A DNA stretch of 64,000 nt from Nostoc sp. HK-01 (GTDB taxonomy: Bacteria; Cyanobacteriota; Cyanobacteriia; Cyanobacteriales; Nostocaceae). The notes under the pieces are model-generated. The model did no database searches, had not been told where the DNA came from, and saw only the letters and a list, made by a program, of their open reading frames with translations. The stretch covers positions 3,909,501 to 3,973,500 of the forward strand of contig AP018318.1 of NCBI GenBank assembly GCA_003990705.1, read 5' to 3'. The position numbers were made by a program, and so were the translations under genes. This document shows positions 1-8,973 of the stretch, piece after piece (the stretch's first letter is position 1; the number at the start of each line of letters is the position of its first letter).

Positions 1-2
1 TC

Positions 3-419
3 CATATATATATGGCTCCACTGCACCGACTGTTACAAGTTTTTTGGTTAATTGGGAGTATTTCGGCGTTTATTTTTGCTCATGTTGACAGTCAACCTTT
101 TGCTGTGACTGTATACACAAACCCATTGACTATTTTAGGTATAGGTTTTACTTTTGCAGCGTTGACAGGCATTTATTTTAAAGAAGCATTTTGCTTTAAC
201 CGTTTAGAAACCAAAGCTTTAACTTTTACAGTTCCCATACTTTTATTAGGACATCTTGTCGGAGTTTTACCAATTCAGGTAGAACAGGTTTTTTTGGGTG
301 TTTGGGCAACTTTATTTTTAGTATTTGCTTTGCGAAAAACCTTCCAAGCAATTCCCGCCGATATTGGTGATAAATCGGTATTTGCTTATTTAAAAGCCCA
401 AGGTTCAGCTAAGGTTTAA
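3..419 (+). CDS. DUF2301 integral membrane protein, 5'-truncated by window edge
   Basis: The protein has about four hydrophobic segments and resembles the cyanobacterial DUF2301 membrane proteins of unknown function. An in-frame ATG lies at 12, but the frame is open to the window edge. The residues just before that Met (His-Ile-Tyr) continue the family-like stretch leading into PLHRLLQ, and no ribosome binding site precedes the ATG. I therefore read this as the C-terminal part of a longer protein whose start lies outside the window. The stop overlaps the next start as TAATG, so the two genes are probably translationally coupled. No function can be assigned. Confidence 0.6.
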   Translation, partial: HIYMAPLHRLLQVFWLIGSISAFIFAHVDSQPFAVTVYTNPLTILGIGFTFAALTGIYFKEAFCFNRLETKALTFTVPILLLGHLVGVLPIQVEQVFLGVWATLFLVFALRKTFQAIPADIGDKSVFAYLKAQGSAKV

Positions 420-1069
420 TGCGGTTAATTCAACGCCAAGAAATTTGGACACTTACGGCGCAGGGATGGGCTTTATTGTTGACAATTTTGGCTGCTACTA
501 TATTTTTTGTCATTCATAATTTGTACCCATTTCTCGCCGTAACTTCCCCAATTAAATCAGCAGATGCGTTAGTAATTGATGGTTGGATATCAGATTACGC
601 TTTAGAACAAGCCGCTGCCGAATTTCAAGCTGGTTCTTATCGCCAAATATTTACCATCGGCTCAAAAATAGAACAAGGATTTTATCTGTCTGAGTATAAT
701 AATTTTGCTGAGATTGCTGCTAATACATTATCTAAATTAGGCGTACCAGAAGAGAAATTGATTGTTGTTCCTGCTTTTAATGTAGTTAGGGATAGAACTA
801 ATGCTTCTGCTTTAGCATTATTGCAGCACATATCAGATAAAAATTTACAGATAGATTCAATTAATTTATTTACAACTGATGCTCATGCTCGTAGAAGCTG
901 GTTGATATTTAAGAAGATATTTACACCTAAAATTCAAGTCGGAATTATTTCTGCCAAACCCCAAGACTATGATCCGCAAAAATGGTGGAATTCTAGCCAA
1001 GGCGTGCGGGTAGTCATGAGTGAAGCGATCGCCTACATTTATGCCAGATTGATAAATTGGCAATTATAG
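419..1069 (+). CDS. YdcF-like (DUF218) membrane-anchored protein
   Basis: This is a 216-residue protein with one N-terminal transmembrane segment (about residues 15-38), followed by a DUF218/YdcF-type domain. The segment DALVIDGWISDYALEQA, an alternating alpha/beta pattern and the late TTDAHARRSW stretch fit that family, which includes SanA/ElyC proteins acting at the cell envelope. The active-site pattern is not well enough known for me to claim an enzyme activity. Its start overlaps the stop of the DUF2301 gene, which suggests a two-gene operon. Confidence 0.65.
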   Translation: MRLIQRQEIWTLTAQGWALLLTILAATIFFVIHNLYPFLAVTSPIKSADALVIDGWISDYALEQAAAEFQAGSYRQIFTIGSKIEQGFYLSEYNNFAEIAANTLSKLGVPEEKLIVVPAFNVVRDRTNASALALLQHISDKNLQIDSINLFTTDAHARRSWLIFKKIFTPKIQVGIISAKPQDYDPQKWWNSSQGVRVVMSEAIAYIYARLINWQL

Positions 1070-1207
1070 TCAATAATTACATATTTTCTCCCCTATACCC
1101 TAACGCCCTCATACAGTCTTTAATATCTTTGTCTCCTATTTTTGGTAAAAACTACTATAATTGAATCCACTGGACAAAACATTTGCAACCCAAAACAACC
1201 CCTAACT

Positions 1208-2182
1208 GTGTTTACAACTGCATTTGCACCAACAGACAAAACCCAACTGGGTGAACTACCACGCGATTTATTTGCGGCTATTGAGCAGCTTAAAAAAGAA
1301 CTCAACGCGGTCATTTTAGCCCATTACTATCAAGAACCAGATATTCAAGATATTGCAGACTTTATTGGTGATTCATTACAACTAGCAAAAGCCGCAGCAC
1401 AGACGAATGCAGATGTGATTGTCTTTGCGGGTGTACATTTCATGGCTGAAACCGCCAAAATACTTAATCCTGATAAATTAGTACTGTTACCTGATTTAGC
1501 AGCTGGTTGTTCTTTAGCCGATAGCTGTCCACCAAAAGAATTTGCAGCTTTTAAAGCAGCGCACCCCAATCATCTGGTAATTTCCTATATCAACTGCTCG
1601 GCTGAAATTAAAGCCATGAGTGATATTATCTGCACCAGTTCTAATGCGGTCAAAATTGTACAGCAGATCCCAAAAGACCAACCAATTATTTTTGCGCCAG
1701 ACCGGAATTTAGGGCGCTATGTAATGGAACAAACTGGTAGAGATTTGGTACTGTGGCAAGGTAGCTGCATTGTCCATGAAACCTTTTCGGAAAAGAAAAT
1801 CGTCCAGTTAAAAATAGCACATCCCCAAGCTGAGGCGATCGCTCACCCAGAATGTGAAACTAGCGTTTTGCGCCACGCCAGCTATATTGGTTCGACAGCA
1901 GCTTTACTCAAATATTGTCAAACCAGCCCTTCTCAAGAATTTATTGTGGCGACAGAACCGGGAATCATTCACCAAATGCAAAAACTTGCTCCCCAAAAGC
2001 AGTTTATTCCTGCGCCACCGACAAATAACTGTAACTGTAATGAGTGTCCTTTTATGCGACTAAATACACTAGAAAAACTGTATTTAGCTATGAAAAACCG
2101 CGCTCCTGAAATTACCATGTCTGAGGATATTCGCCTGGCGGCGTTGCGTCCTATGCAACGGATGTTAGAAATGAGTGTTTAG
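1208..2182 (+). CDS. nadA: Quinolinate synthase NadA
   Basis: NadA condenses iminoaspartate with dihydroxyacetone phosphate to give quinolinate in NAD biosynthesis, using an oxygen-sensitive [4Fe-4S] cluster. The sequence shows family hallmarks: [19 protein letters not shown] near the N-terminus, [17 protein letters not shown], and the C-terminal [11 protein letters not shown]. Together these supply the three cluster cysteines. I prefer the GTG at 1208, giving fMet-Phe-Thr-Thr-Ala, because it matches the usual N-terminus of cyanobacterial NadA. A TTG at 1142 would add 22 poorly conserved residues. A hairpin follows the stop at 2208-2240. Confidence 0.93.
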   Translation: MFTTAFAPTDKTQLGELPRDLFAAIEQLKKELNAVILAHYYQEPDIQDIADFIGDSLQLAKAAAQTNADVIVFAGVHFMAETAKILNPDKLVLLPDLAAGCSLADSCPPKEFAAFKAAHPNHLVISYINCSAEIKAMSDIICTSSNAVKIVQQIPKDQPIIFAPDRNLGRYVMEQTGRDLVLWQGSCIVHETFSEKKIVQLKIAHPQAEAIAHPECETSVLRHASYIGSTAALLKYCQTSPSQEFIVATEPGIIHQMQKLAPQKQFIPAPPTNNCNCNECPFMRLNTLEKLYLAMKNRAPEITMSEDIRLAALRPMQRMLEMSV

Positions 2183-2207
2183 TTCGCTCAATTATTCGTG
2201 AACAACA

Positions 2208-2240
2208 AGATACCCGACTTCTTGAAGAATTCGGGTATCT
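2208..2240. terminator. Hairpin between nadA and a convergent gene
   Basis: The inverted repeat has arms beginning AGATACCCGA and ending TCGGGTATCT, with one mismatched region near the loop. Nearly the same hairpin occurs at 4883-4915, so this is a repeated cyanobacterial palindrome that may serve as a bidirectional terminator between convergent genes. Terminator function is inferred from position. There is no long T-run. Confidence 0.5.
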
Positions 2241-2266
2241 GATTAGGCGATCGCATCTCTACTTTT

Positions 2267-2647
2267 TTAATGTGGAAAGAAATGCTGTTTGAGTACGTCC
2301 ACCTGTGAACAGTTCCAATAATCAATGTGAGAAATAATTAAACTATCAGAATTGAGCAGTAATTCACTCCAGCCAGAAATAGAAATGCGGGGTTTCCAAG
2401 GTAAAGGACTATTCCAACTTAGTGTCCACTCAGTTTTGATGGTATCTCCTAAACGTTGAATGTTATGCAAATCCATTTTGGGATTTAAAAAGAAAGTTTT
2501 GATAAATTTAATCATCCATTGATACAGTTTAACGCCCCGAAATTTGAAAACCGCATCTTGAAAATAAACATCTTCAGCATATATTGAATATGTTTGATTT
2601 TCTGGAAATCTTTGATAATCATCTTTGAGAATTTCGATAATATCCAT
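2267..2647 (-). CDS. DUF2358 family protein
   Basis: A soluble protein of about 126 residues beginning MDIIEILKDDYQRFPENQT, with YAEDVYFQDAVFKFRG and a C-terminal WNCSQVDVLKQHFFP. This is the layout of the DUF2358 family (SnoaL/NTF2-like fold) found in cyanobacteria and plastids, whose role is unknown. A longer reading from an ATG at 2722 overlaps the upstream gene's stop and adds 25 unconserved residues. I chose the Met at 2647 because the family similarity starts there. It lies downstream of the 187-residue gene on the same strand and is probably co-transcribed with it. Confidence 0.65.
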   Translation of the reverse strand: MDIIEILKDDYQRFPENQTYSIYAEDVYFQDAVFKFRGVKLYQWMIKFIKTFFLNPKMDLHNIQRLGDTIKTEWTLSWNSPLPWKPRISISGWSELLLNSDSLIISHIDYWNCSQVDVLKQHFFPH

Positions 2648-2718
2648 AATCAATAAACACTTTATTGTAATATTGGCTGTAGGAATAAAACAGGAAGCAA
2701 AAGTATGAAATTCATACT

Positions 2719-3282
2719 TCACACTTCATTCCAAAGCCGTTCTAGTTGATATCGCCAAGTGGCTAATACTTGTTCTCTATCATCAGCCGATTGGTTAATT
2801 TCCCCCATTAAGCCTTCAGCATAAAATCTATCCAAGTTTTGCATTGTGGTTTGCAGAGATTGTCCTTGCTGTTTTGCTGCTTGGATAATTTGGCGGAGGC
2901 GGTTTTCAATGAATCGATTGAAGACATCATTTAAGCCAGATTTATGTAGAGATATTAGCCTAGCGATCGCATTTGCCAAATCTGCACTTGCTAATGTACC
3001 GCTGTTGTGGTGATATACTCCCCAAACTACCCCATCATAGATAGCGTAGCGGACTTCTTGAGTTTCATCAAAGTTGGCTTCTAAAAATTGTGTTAAAAAT
3101 GTTTCAGCTTCTTGTAGCGGCATAATTGGTAATAACACTCGCAGCCAAGTTTGGTCTTCTGACAGCAACACTAACAGCCGAAAACTCGATGAGTCTATTT
3201 GCCAAGATCCAGGTGCGATCGCATTCACTGCTTCTGCACCAAATAATTCTGTCAGCGTTACCGCAATTTCTTCAGGTTTCAT
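2719..3282 (-). CDS. Conserved cyanobacterial protein, YbjN/type III chaperone-like
   Basis: The 187-residue protein has no signal peptide or membrane segment. The first ~125 residues look like the CesT/YbjN alpha-beta fold: an N-terminal helix, a central stretch of strands (SFRLLVLLSEDQTWLRVLLP), then AIYDGVVWGVYHHNSGTL. The C-terminal half is helical and charged. Function is unknown. Proteins of this look are widespread in cyanobacteria that lack type III secretion, so a general chaperone or adaptor role is only a guess. The gene reads toward the DUF2358 gene with no real gap. Confidence 0.55.
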   Translation of the reverse strand: MKPEEIAVTLTELFGAEAVNAIAPGSWQIDSSSFRLLVLLSEDQTWLRVLLPIMPLQEAETFLTQFLEANFDETQEVRYAIYDGVVWGVYHHNSGTLASADLANAIARLISLHKSGLNDVFNRFIENRLRQIIQAAKQQGQSLQTTMQNLDRFYAEGLMGEINQSADDREQVLATWRYQLERLWNEV

Positions 3283-3452
3283 AGTCTAGATTGTAGCTTT
3301 ACCATCTAGGGTAACGTTTTCATGTATCTAAGTTGTTGTGTTGTCATTTAACATTGATAAGTTTTCTAGACTCCTAAAGCAATTTGCATAAATCCTCGGA
3401 TCAACTGTGATATCTCTACAGAAAGATTTGTGTGATCTACCAGGATAAATTG

Positions 3453-4763
3453 ATGAATATTCGATCTAAAACTAGTAAAAATAATCGTCAGGGTTCTAAA
3501 AAATGTATCACAATCAGTGCTTTGGCTACCCTTGTGCTGACAGGAGGATTAGCAGTTCAAAGTGCTGATGCTCATTGGTATCAATGGTATCGTTCCACTG
3601 GTGTTGTTTATACCCAAAGCAACATTCCAACTCCCAATGGTAACTCTATTCTTGGCTTCCGACGCGATGCTTTAGGTACACTCACACCATTACCCACAGC
3701 ATCTTTTCCGACTGGCGGTGCAGGTATTCCTAATGCTCCCATCGTCGGGGGTGGCCCCCTTTCCATTACAGCCTTTGCGTCCGATCAAGAAGTGATTGTT
3801 AACCCTGAAAAAACGCGGCTTTTTACTGTCAATTCCGGCTCAAACACCATCGCTGTCTTTGATATCCAAAAAGATGGTAATCTTTCTCCGGTAGAGGGAT
3901 CGCCGTTCCCTAGTGGGGGAGTAGCACCAGTTAGTCTAGGTTTAGCAGGCGATATTCTCACTGTAGTTAATCAAAACTTATTACCTCAAATTCCCGCCCA
4001 AGAAGCCAGCGATTCTCTACCGAACTATACTACCTTCCGCGTAACTCCAAGGGGTAGACTAATTTCCATCCCAAATTCTACCGCGTCAGTTCCCAGAGGT
4101 TCTCTTCCAACCCAAGCACTCATCTCTCCCAATAAACGTCTGCTATTTGGGATGGACGCAGGGACTGGCTTACTACGCTCCTATCGAATTCTTCCTAACG
4201 GTCGTCTGCAACAAAGCCCAAATTCACCACAAAAGCTACCTCCAGCAGCATTCCCAGCAAATCCATTAGGTCTCACACTAGGACTCCAAGTTCATCCCCG
4301 ACAACCAATTTTGTATGTGGCGTTCACGCTCAGTAGGCAATTAGGAGTTTATGCTTACGAACCAGATGGGGATTTGCATCTCCTCAAAACCGTACCTAAT
4401 TCGGGCTTATTCATCTGCTGGATTGCTATTAACCGGGCTGGAACCCGTCTTTATACCACCAACCCTGGTGACAACAGTGTAACTGTTTATGATATTGGCA
4501 AAGACCCAAGCACACCAGTAGAAATTCAGAGGGTTGTACTGAGAGGAGAGATGGGGACTGGTGGCGCTCAACTAACTCTAGATGCTACTGGGTCATTTTT
4601 ACACGTTGTCTCTCAATCAGCTGTAAATATTATGCCTGCAAATAATAGAATATCTGTACTGAAGGTTAATCAGTATGATGGAACTGTGACTGAAGTATCT
4701 TCTTCACCCCGATTAATACCATCGGTAAATAATAGCTTTCCGCAAGGCATTGTGGCTAATTAA
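3453..4763 (+). CDS. Secreted beta-propeller protein, lactonase/YncE-like
   Basis: The ATG at 3453 is preceded by AGGA seven bases upstream, so it is preferred over the GTG at 3432. The N-terminus is a signal peptide (positively charged to about residue 18, then ISALATLVLTGGLAV, cleavage near SADA). The mature part carries repeated propeller blades with the YVTN-like pattern, for example LFTVNSGSNTIAVFDI and LYTTNPGDNSVTVYDI, as in 6-phosphogluconolactonase-like proteins. Whether it hydrolyses a lactone is not shown, since many secreted members are structural or binding proteins. It appears to be monocistronic, with a strong hairpin 120 bp downstream. Confidence 0.7.
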   Translation: MNIRSKTSKNNRQGSKKCITISALATLVLTGGLAVQSADAHWYQWYRSTGVVYTQSNIPTPNGNSILGFRRDALGTLTPLPTASFPTGGAGIPNAPIVGGGPLSITAFASDQEVIVNPEKTRLFTVNSGSNTIAVFDIQKDGNLSPVEGSPFPSGGVAPVSLGLAGDILTVVNQNLLPQIPAQEASDSLPNYTTFRVTPRGRLISIPNSTASVPRGSLPTQALISPNKRLLFGMDAGTGLLRSYRILPNGRLQQSPNSPQKLPPAAFPANPLGLTLGLQVHPRQPILYVAFTLSRQLGVYAYEPDGDLHLLKTVPNSGLFICWIAINRAGTRLYTTNPGDNSVTVYDIGKDPSTPVEIQRVVLRGEMGTGGAQLTLDATGSFLHVVSQSAVNIMPANNRISVLKVNQYDGTVTEVSSSPRLIPSVNNSFPQGIVAN

Positions 4764-4882
4764 AGTTTGATTTTGTGTTGATTACAAGCCTAATTTTTGT
4801 GATAAAAAAGGCAGAAGGCAATAATTTAAATTCTTGATTTATGAATTGAAATCTTGCCTTTTGTGCTTACATATTTATCTTC

Positions 4883-4915
4883 AGATACCCGACTTCTTTA
4901 AGAAGTCGGGTATCT
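4883..4915 (+). terminator. Rho-independent-type terminator hairpin
   Basis: A near-perfect stem of about 15 bp (AGATACCCGACTTCTT pairing with its complement around a 2-3 base loop) is followed by TTTT at 4915-4918. It lies downstream of the beta-propeller gene. It is a near copy of the hairpin after nadA, so it also belongs to a dispersed repeat family. Confidence 0.65.
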
Positions 4916-4935
4916 TTTAATTTACAAATGATTTA

Positions 4936-5051
4936 GGACTGCTATAGTCCATCAAAATATCGTTAACTTTCAAGCAAAAATTAGCCAATTTCATAAAAAA
5001 TTGATGACTTTAGTCATATAGCAATTAAAAGTTATTAGTGACTTTAGTCAT
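4936..5051. promoter_or_regulatory. Cluster of short dyads upstream of the efflux operon
   Basis: The 409-bp gap before the adaptor gene holds a terminator and then three short palindromes: GGACT-n5-AGTCC at 4936-4950, ATGACTTTAGTCAT at 5004-5017, and TGACTTTAGTCA at 5039-5050. The last two are the same 12-mer, 34 bp apart (about three helical turns). Repeated dyads on one face of the helix in front of an efflux operon suggest an operator for a dimeric regulator. No candidate regulator gene is adjacent. This is inference from pattern only. Confidence 0.4.
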
Positions 5052-5172
5052 GCAGAGAAAATGTCCTTTTTGATTGATAATAAGTTATAAATTTGAAATT
5101 TTATGTTGATATAGTCACTATAGCGATCGCATATAACTAGCTCGGTAGCCATTTTCGATAACGGACACAGTT

Positions 5173-6732
5173 ATGAAACTTGATACATCAACCCCTGTAG
5201 ATTCATCAGCTTTACCCTTAGAGCCGAAAATTAGAAAAAAGTATAATTGGCTACCGTGGCTCTTGATACTAGGGCTGTTGGGTGGAATTGGCTATGGGAT
5301 TTATTACCGAGTAGCCGTAATGCCGCGCCAAGAAGCCAGACAAAAGACTTTAACACAGTCAGTAGAAAGACAAAATTTAGCGATCGCAGTTTCGGCTAAT
5401 GGTACAGTCAAACCGGAGCGCTCTATTAACGTCAGTCCCAAAAATTCTGGCGTACTTAAAACACTGCTAGTTAAAGAAGGAGATTTTGTCAAAAAAGGTC
5501 AAATTCTCGCTTACATGGATGATTCCAACCTGCGGGGAAATTTGACTCAAGCCCAAGGACAACTCGCACAAGCCGAAGCAAATCTGCAAAAAGCCCAAGC
5601 AGGTAATCGCCCCCAAGATATTGCCCAAGCCCAAGCACAACTAGCACAAGCCGAAGCAAATCTGCAAAAAGTAGAAGCAGGTAATCGCCCCCAAGACATT
5701 GCCCAAGCACAAGCACGTTTAAGAAGCGCCCAAGCTACCCTAGTGCAAGCAGAAGATGATTTACGGCGTAATCAACAACTGTACAACTCTGGAGCGATTT
5801 CTCTCCAAACAGTCATCCAAAAACGGTCAGCGCGTGATAGCGCCCAAGCCCAAGTCAATGAAGCACAACAAGCATTAGCCTTGCAACAAGCAGGTTCACG
5901 CTCAGAAGATATCCAACAAGCCAGGGCTACAGTTAAACAGCAACAAGAAGCTGTAGCCTTGTTAAAAGCTGGAACCCGTCAAGAAGATATTGAAGTCGCC
6001 CGCGCCCAAGTCACATCGGCTCGTGGTTCACTGCAAAACATCCAAGCCCAAATCAATGACACTATCATTCGCGCACCTTTTGATGGTCTGGTGACGCAAA
6101 AATTCTCAGATCCTGGGGCTTTTGTCACTCCCACAACTTCGGGTAGTGCCGTTTCTTCCGCCACATCTTCTTCGATTTTGGCTCTAGCTTCAACAAATCA
6201 AGTGGTCGCTAATTTATCAGAATCAAATATTGCCAAAATTCGCATTGGTCAACCAGTGACAATTAAGGCCGATGCTTACCCAGGTAAAGTTTTTGAAGGT
6301 AAAGTCAGCCAAATTGCGGCGCAAGCAACCGTCGAGCAGAACGTTACTAGTTTTCAGGTCAAAGCATCTTTGTCTGACCCGCAAAACTTACTCCGGTCTG
6401 GGATGAACGTAGATATGGAATTTCAAGTTGGTGAAGTAGAAAATGCTTTAGTTGTCCCCACAGCCGCAGTTGTAAGGCGAGAACGCGCCACAGGCGTGTA
6501 TGTTTTAGGCGCAGATGAGCAACCTACATTTACTCGGATTGAAACAGGCGTTACCGTCAACAATTTTACAGAAGTTAAGTCAGGATTAACAGGTGACGAA
6601 AAAGTCTTGCTGAGTTTCCCGCCTGGTTCCAGACCACAGTCAACACCACGGGGTGGTGTATTTCCGGGTTTAGGCGGTGGAGGTGGTCGTTCTTCTGGTG
6701 GAGGTGGTCGTTCTGGTGGTAATGCTAATTAA
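5173..6732 (+). CDS. HlyD/RND-type periplasmic adaptor of an ABC efflux system
   Basis: The 519-residue protein has a cytoplasmic N-terminus, one membrane anchor (about residues 28-46), a biotinyl-lipoyl half (SGVLKTLLVKEGDFVKKGQI), a long Ala/Gln-rich coiled-coil hairpin (about 115-290), the second lipoyl half (IIRAPFDGLVTQ) and a beta-barrel region. The C-terminus ends in a Gly/Ser/Arg-rich tail of about 25 residues. It links an inner-membrane MacB-type transporter to a TolC-type channel. The next genes supply exactly those partners: permease, ATPase and channel. The coiled coil contains a 26-residue tandem duplication. The substrate is unknown; a DevBCA-like or MacAB-like role is possible. 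Confidence 0.88.
   Translation: MKLDTSTPVDSSALPLEPKIRKKYNWLPWLLILGLLGGIGYGIYYRVAVMPRQEARQKTLTQSVERQNLAIAVSANGTVKPERSINVSPKNSGVLKTLLVKEGDFVKKGQILAYMDDSNLRGNLTQAQGQLAQAEANLQKAQAGNRPQDIAQAQAQLAQAEANLQKVEAGNRPQDIAQAQARLRSAQATLVQAEDDLRRNQQLYNSGAISLQTVIQKRSARDSAQAQVNEAQQALALQQAGSRSEDIQQARATVKQQQEAVALLKAGTRQEDIEVARAQVTSARGSLQNIQAQINDTIIRAPFDGLVTQKFSDPGAFVTPTTSGSAVSSATSSSILALASTNQVVANLSESNIAKIRIGQPVTIKADAYPGKVFEGKVSQIAAQATVEQNVTSFQVKASLSDPQNLLRSGMNVDMEFQVGEVENALVVPTAAVVRRERATGVYVLGADEQPTFTRIETGVTVNNFTEVKSGLTGDEKVLLSFPPGSRPQSTPRGGVFPGLGGGGGRSSGGGGRSGGNAN
5551..5706 (+). repeat. 78-bp tandem duplication inside the adaptor gene
   Basis: Two consecutive 78-bp units (5551-5628 and 5629-5706) encode nearly the same 26 residues (LAQAEANLQK..AGNRPQDIA). 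Each unit adds turns to the coiled-coil hairpin without breaking the frame. Confidence 0.8.
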
Positions 6733-6802
6733 AGTTAAAAGTTAAAAGGCAAAAGTAAAAAGTTCATACATCAACGCTGTTAATTTAAAATCCAAAATTG
6801 CT

Positions 6803-8092
6803 ATGCTTCAGGGTTTAGAAAAAATTCCCAAAATTCCCAAACTTCCCAGTAAGTCTACAGTGCCGTTGACAGAAATATTATCAATGGCGGTAGAAACACT
6901 ATGGAGTAATAAATTACGCACTGGATTGACCATGCTAGGGGTGATTATTGGTATTGCTTCCGTCATAGCCATTACTTCTGTTGGTCAAGGAGTGCAAAAA
7001 AGCGTTGAGAACCAAATTCAAGCATTGGGAACAGATGTTTTACAAGTTTTAGCTGGTGCGCCCAGAAGTGGAAATGTCCGCCAAGGTTTGGGTTCTACCA
7101 CTACTTTGACTTGGGAAGATGCTAAAGCTATAGCGCAACAAGCGCCATCAGTAGATTTAGTTTCGGCGTATCTGCAAAGGAATGCTCAAGTAGTATATGC
7201 TGGCGAAAACACTTCAACGACAATTTACGGCACAGACTTAAATTATCCAGACGCACGTAATACTTATCCACAAGAGGGACGGTTTTTTAATCAAGAAGAA
7301 CTCGATTCTAGTAAGCAAGTTGCTGTGCTGGGGCCGACAGTCAAGAGAACGTTATTTGGCAATAGTACAAAAGTCATTGGTGAACAAATTCGTATTCAGG
7401 GAGAAACTTATGAAGTGATTGGCATCACGGAACCGAAAGGCGCTCAAGGGCCGATGGATCGAGATGACCAAATTTTTATTCCTTTAACTAGTATGTCGGG
7501 GAGACTAGTAGGCAATAATGCCTTAACGGGTGTGTCAGTCAGTGGAATTTTAATTAAATCAAGCAATTCCCAAAAGTTAGAAGCAGCTCAATTCCAAGTT
7601 ACTAATATTTTGCGCTTGCGTCACGAAATTTATCCACCGCAAGTTGATGATTTTCGGATTACTAATCAAGCTGATATTGTTAGTACTTTTACGAATGTTG
7701 TCGGTTTATTTACAATTATGGTGGTAGCGATCGCCGGAATTTCTCTGGTGGTTGGCGGCATCGGGATTGCTAATATTATGCTGGTTTCTGTAGTAGAAAG
7801 AACGCGAGAAATTGGCATTCGCAAAGCCGTAGGCGCAACTAATGCCGCTATTTTGAATCAGTTTTTAGCCGAGGCGATCGTAATTTCTATTGTCGGTGGT
7901 GGTATTGGTATGGGCAGTGGGATTTTAATTGCCTTTGTTGCTGCCAATATTTTTAAATTCCCTTTTGTGATTTCTTTTGCTTCAGTAATTGCAGGTTTTG
8001 GACTTTCATTATCTGTCGGTTTAGTTGCTGGCGTTATTCCGGCTAGAAATGCAGCAAAATTAGACCCTATTACAGCTTTACGTAGTGATTAA
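6803..8092 (+). CDS. MacB/FtsX-type ABC transporter permease
   Basis: The 429-residue protein has an N-terminal TM helix (LRTGLTMLGVIIGIASVIAI), a large periplasmic MacB_PCD domain (about residues 60-290) and a C-terminal FtsX block with three helices and the conserved VVERTREIGIRKAVGA loop. It is the mechanotransmission permease of a tripartite efflux pump and needs a separate ATPase, which is encoded next. A Pro/Lys-rich N-terminal extension of about 20 residues precedes the first helix. Confidence 0.88.
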   Translation: MLQGLEKIPKIPKLPSKSTVPLTEILSMAVETLWSNKLRTGLTMLGVIIGIASVIAITSVGQGVQKSVENQIQALGTDVLQVLAGAPRSGNVRQGLGSTTTLTWEDAKAIAQQAPSVDLVSAYLQRNAQVVYAGENTSTTIYGTDLNYPDARNTYPQEGRFFNQEELDSSKQVAVLGPTVKRTLFGNSTKVIGEQIRIQGETYEVIGITEPKGAQGPMDRDDQIFIPLTSMSGRLVGNNALTGVSVSGILIKSSNSQKLEAAQFQVTNILRLRHEIYPPQVDDFRITNQADIVSTFTNVVGLFTIMVVAIAGISLVVGGIGIANIMLVSVVERTREIGIRKAVGATNAAILNQFLAEAIVISIVGGGIGMGSGILIAFVAANIFKFPFVISFASVIAGFGLSLSVGLVAGVIPARNAAKLDPITALRSD

Positions 8093-8166
8093 TTTCAGAA
8101 AAACTTTCATAGTAAGTAGATATTTAAAAAAATAATAATTGATATTTTTACTCAGCACTAAACAAT

Positions 8167-8838
8167 ATGGTAAACATGATTTGGATGGAATCTATTACTA
8201 AAACATACCAATTAGGAGAAATGAGTGTTCCCATTCTCAAGGGAATTCAATTAGCCATTGAAGAAGGAGAATATGTCGCAATTATGGGTGCGTCAGGTTC
8301 AGGTAAATCGACGCTGATGAATATTTTAGGATGTCTAGATAGACCGACTAATGGTAACTATATTTTTGAAGGCAGAAACCTAACTACTTTTAATGATGAT
8401 GAGTTAGCATATATCCGCAATCAAAGGATAGGTTTTGTTTTTCAACAATTTAATTTATTAGCACGGTCAACAGCACTAGAAAATGTGATGTTGCCAATGG
8501 TTTATGCTAACTTACCCAAAAGTAAACGGCGTGAAAGAGCCTTGGATGCGTTAAGCAGAGTGGGGCTAGGCGATCGCATTCTCAACCGTCCTAGTCAACT
8601 TTCGGGGGGACAACAACAACGAGTAGCGATCGCCCGTGCTTTAGTTAATCGGCCAGCATTAGTCTTAGCAGATGAACCAACAGGTGCGTTAGATACAGAA
8701 ACTTCTTATGAAGTGATGAATTTACTCACAGAATTGAATGAGCAAGGTATCACCATTGTGATTGTTACCCATGAACCAGATATTGCGGCTCAAACTAAAA
8801 GAACCATCCGCGTGCAGGATGGTTTGATTGTCGGTTAA
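8167..8838 (+). CDS. ABC transporter ATPase, MacB/LolD type
   Basis: The 223-residue nucleotide-binding subunit has Walker [11 protein letters not shown]-loop FQQFNLL, signature [15 protein letters not shown], Walker [12 protein letters not shown] and switch His in VTHEPD. It energises the preceding FtsX-type permease. The length and motifs fit the LolD/MacB subclass. HIP1 octamers fall inside the gene, and one of them marks the breakpoint seen in the decayed second copy at 14323. Confidence 0.92.
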   Translation: MVNMIWMESITKTYQLGEMSVPILKGIQLAIEEGEYVAIMGASGSGKSTLMNILGCLDRPTNGNYIFEGRNLTTFNDDELAYIRNQRIGFVFQQFNLLARSTALENVMLPMVYANLPKSKRRERALDALSRVGLGDRILNRPSQLSGGQQQRVAIARALVNRPALVLADEPTGALDTETSYEVMNLLTELNEQGITIVIVTHEPDIAAQTKRTIRVQDGLIVG

Positions 8839-8973
8839 ATTGGGCAATTACCGAATAATTAACCGCAGATTTATGCGAATATCCTCCACTTAGGTGAAGT
8901 CAGACAAAATCAAATATCGTAAACTTTCTGTTTTACCCCCCATTCCCTATTTTCTCGTTAGTATCTAAATCTT

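Noticed and set aside
1142-1207. TTG start for NadA adding 22 residues
   Set aside because: The GTG at 1208 gives the usual cyanobacterial N-terminus, and the added residues look unconserved.
5489-5716. 75-codon minus-strand ORF inside the adaptor gene
   Set aside because: It is the antisense shadow of the repetitive coiled-coil coding sequence.
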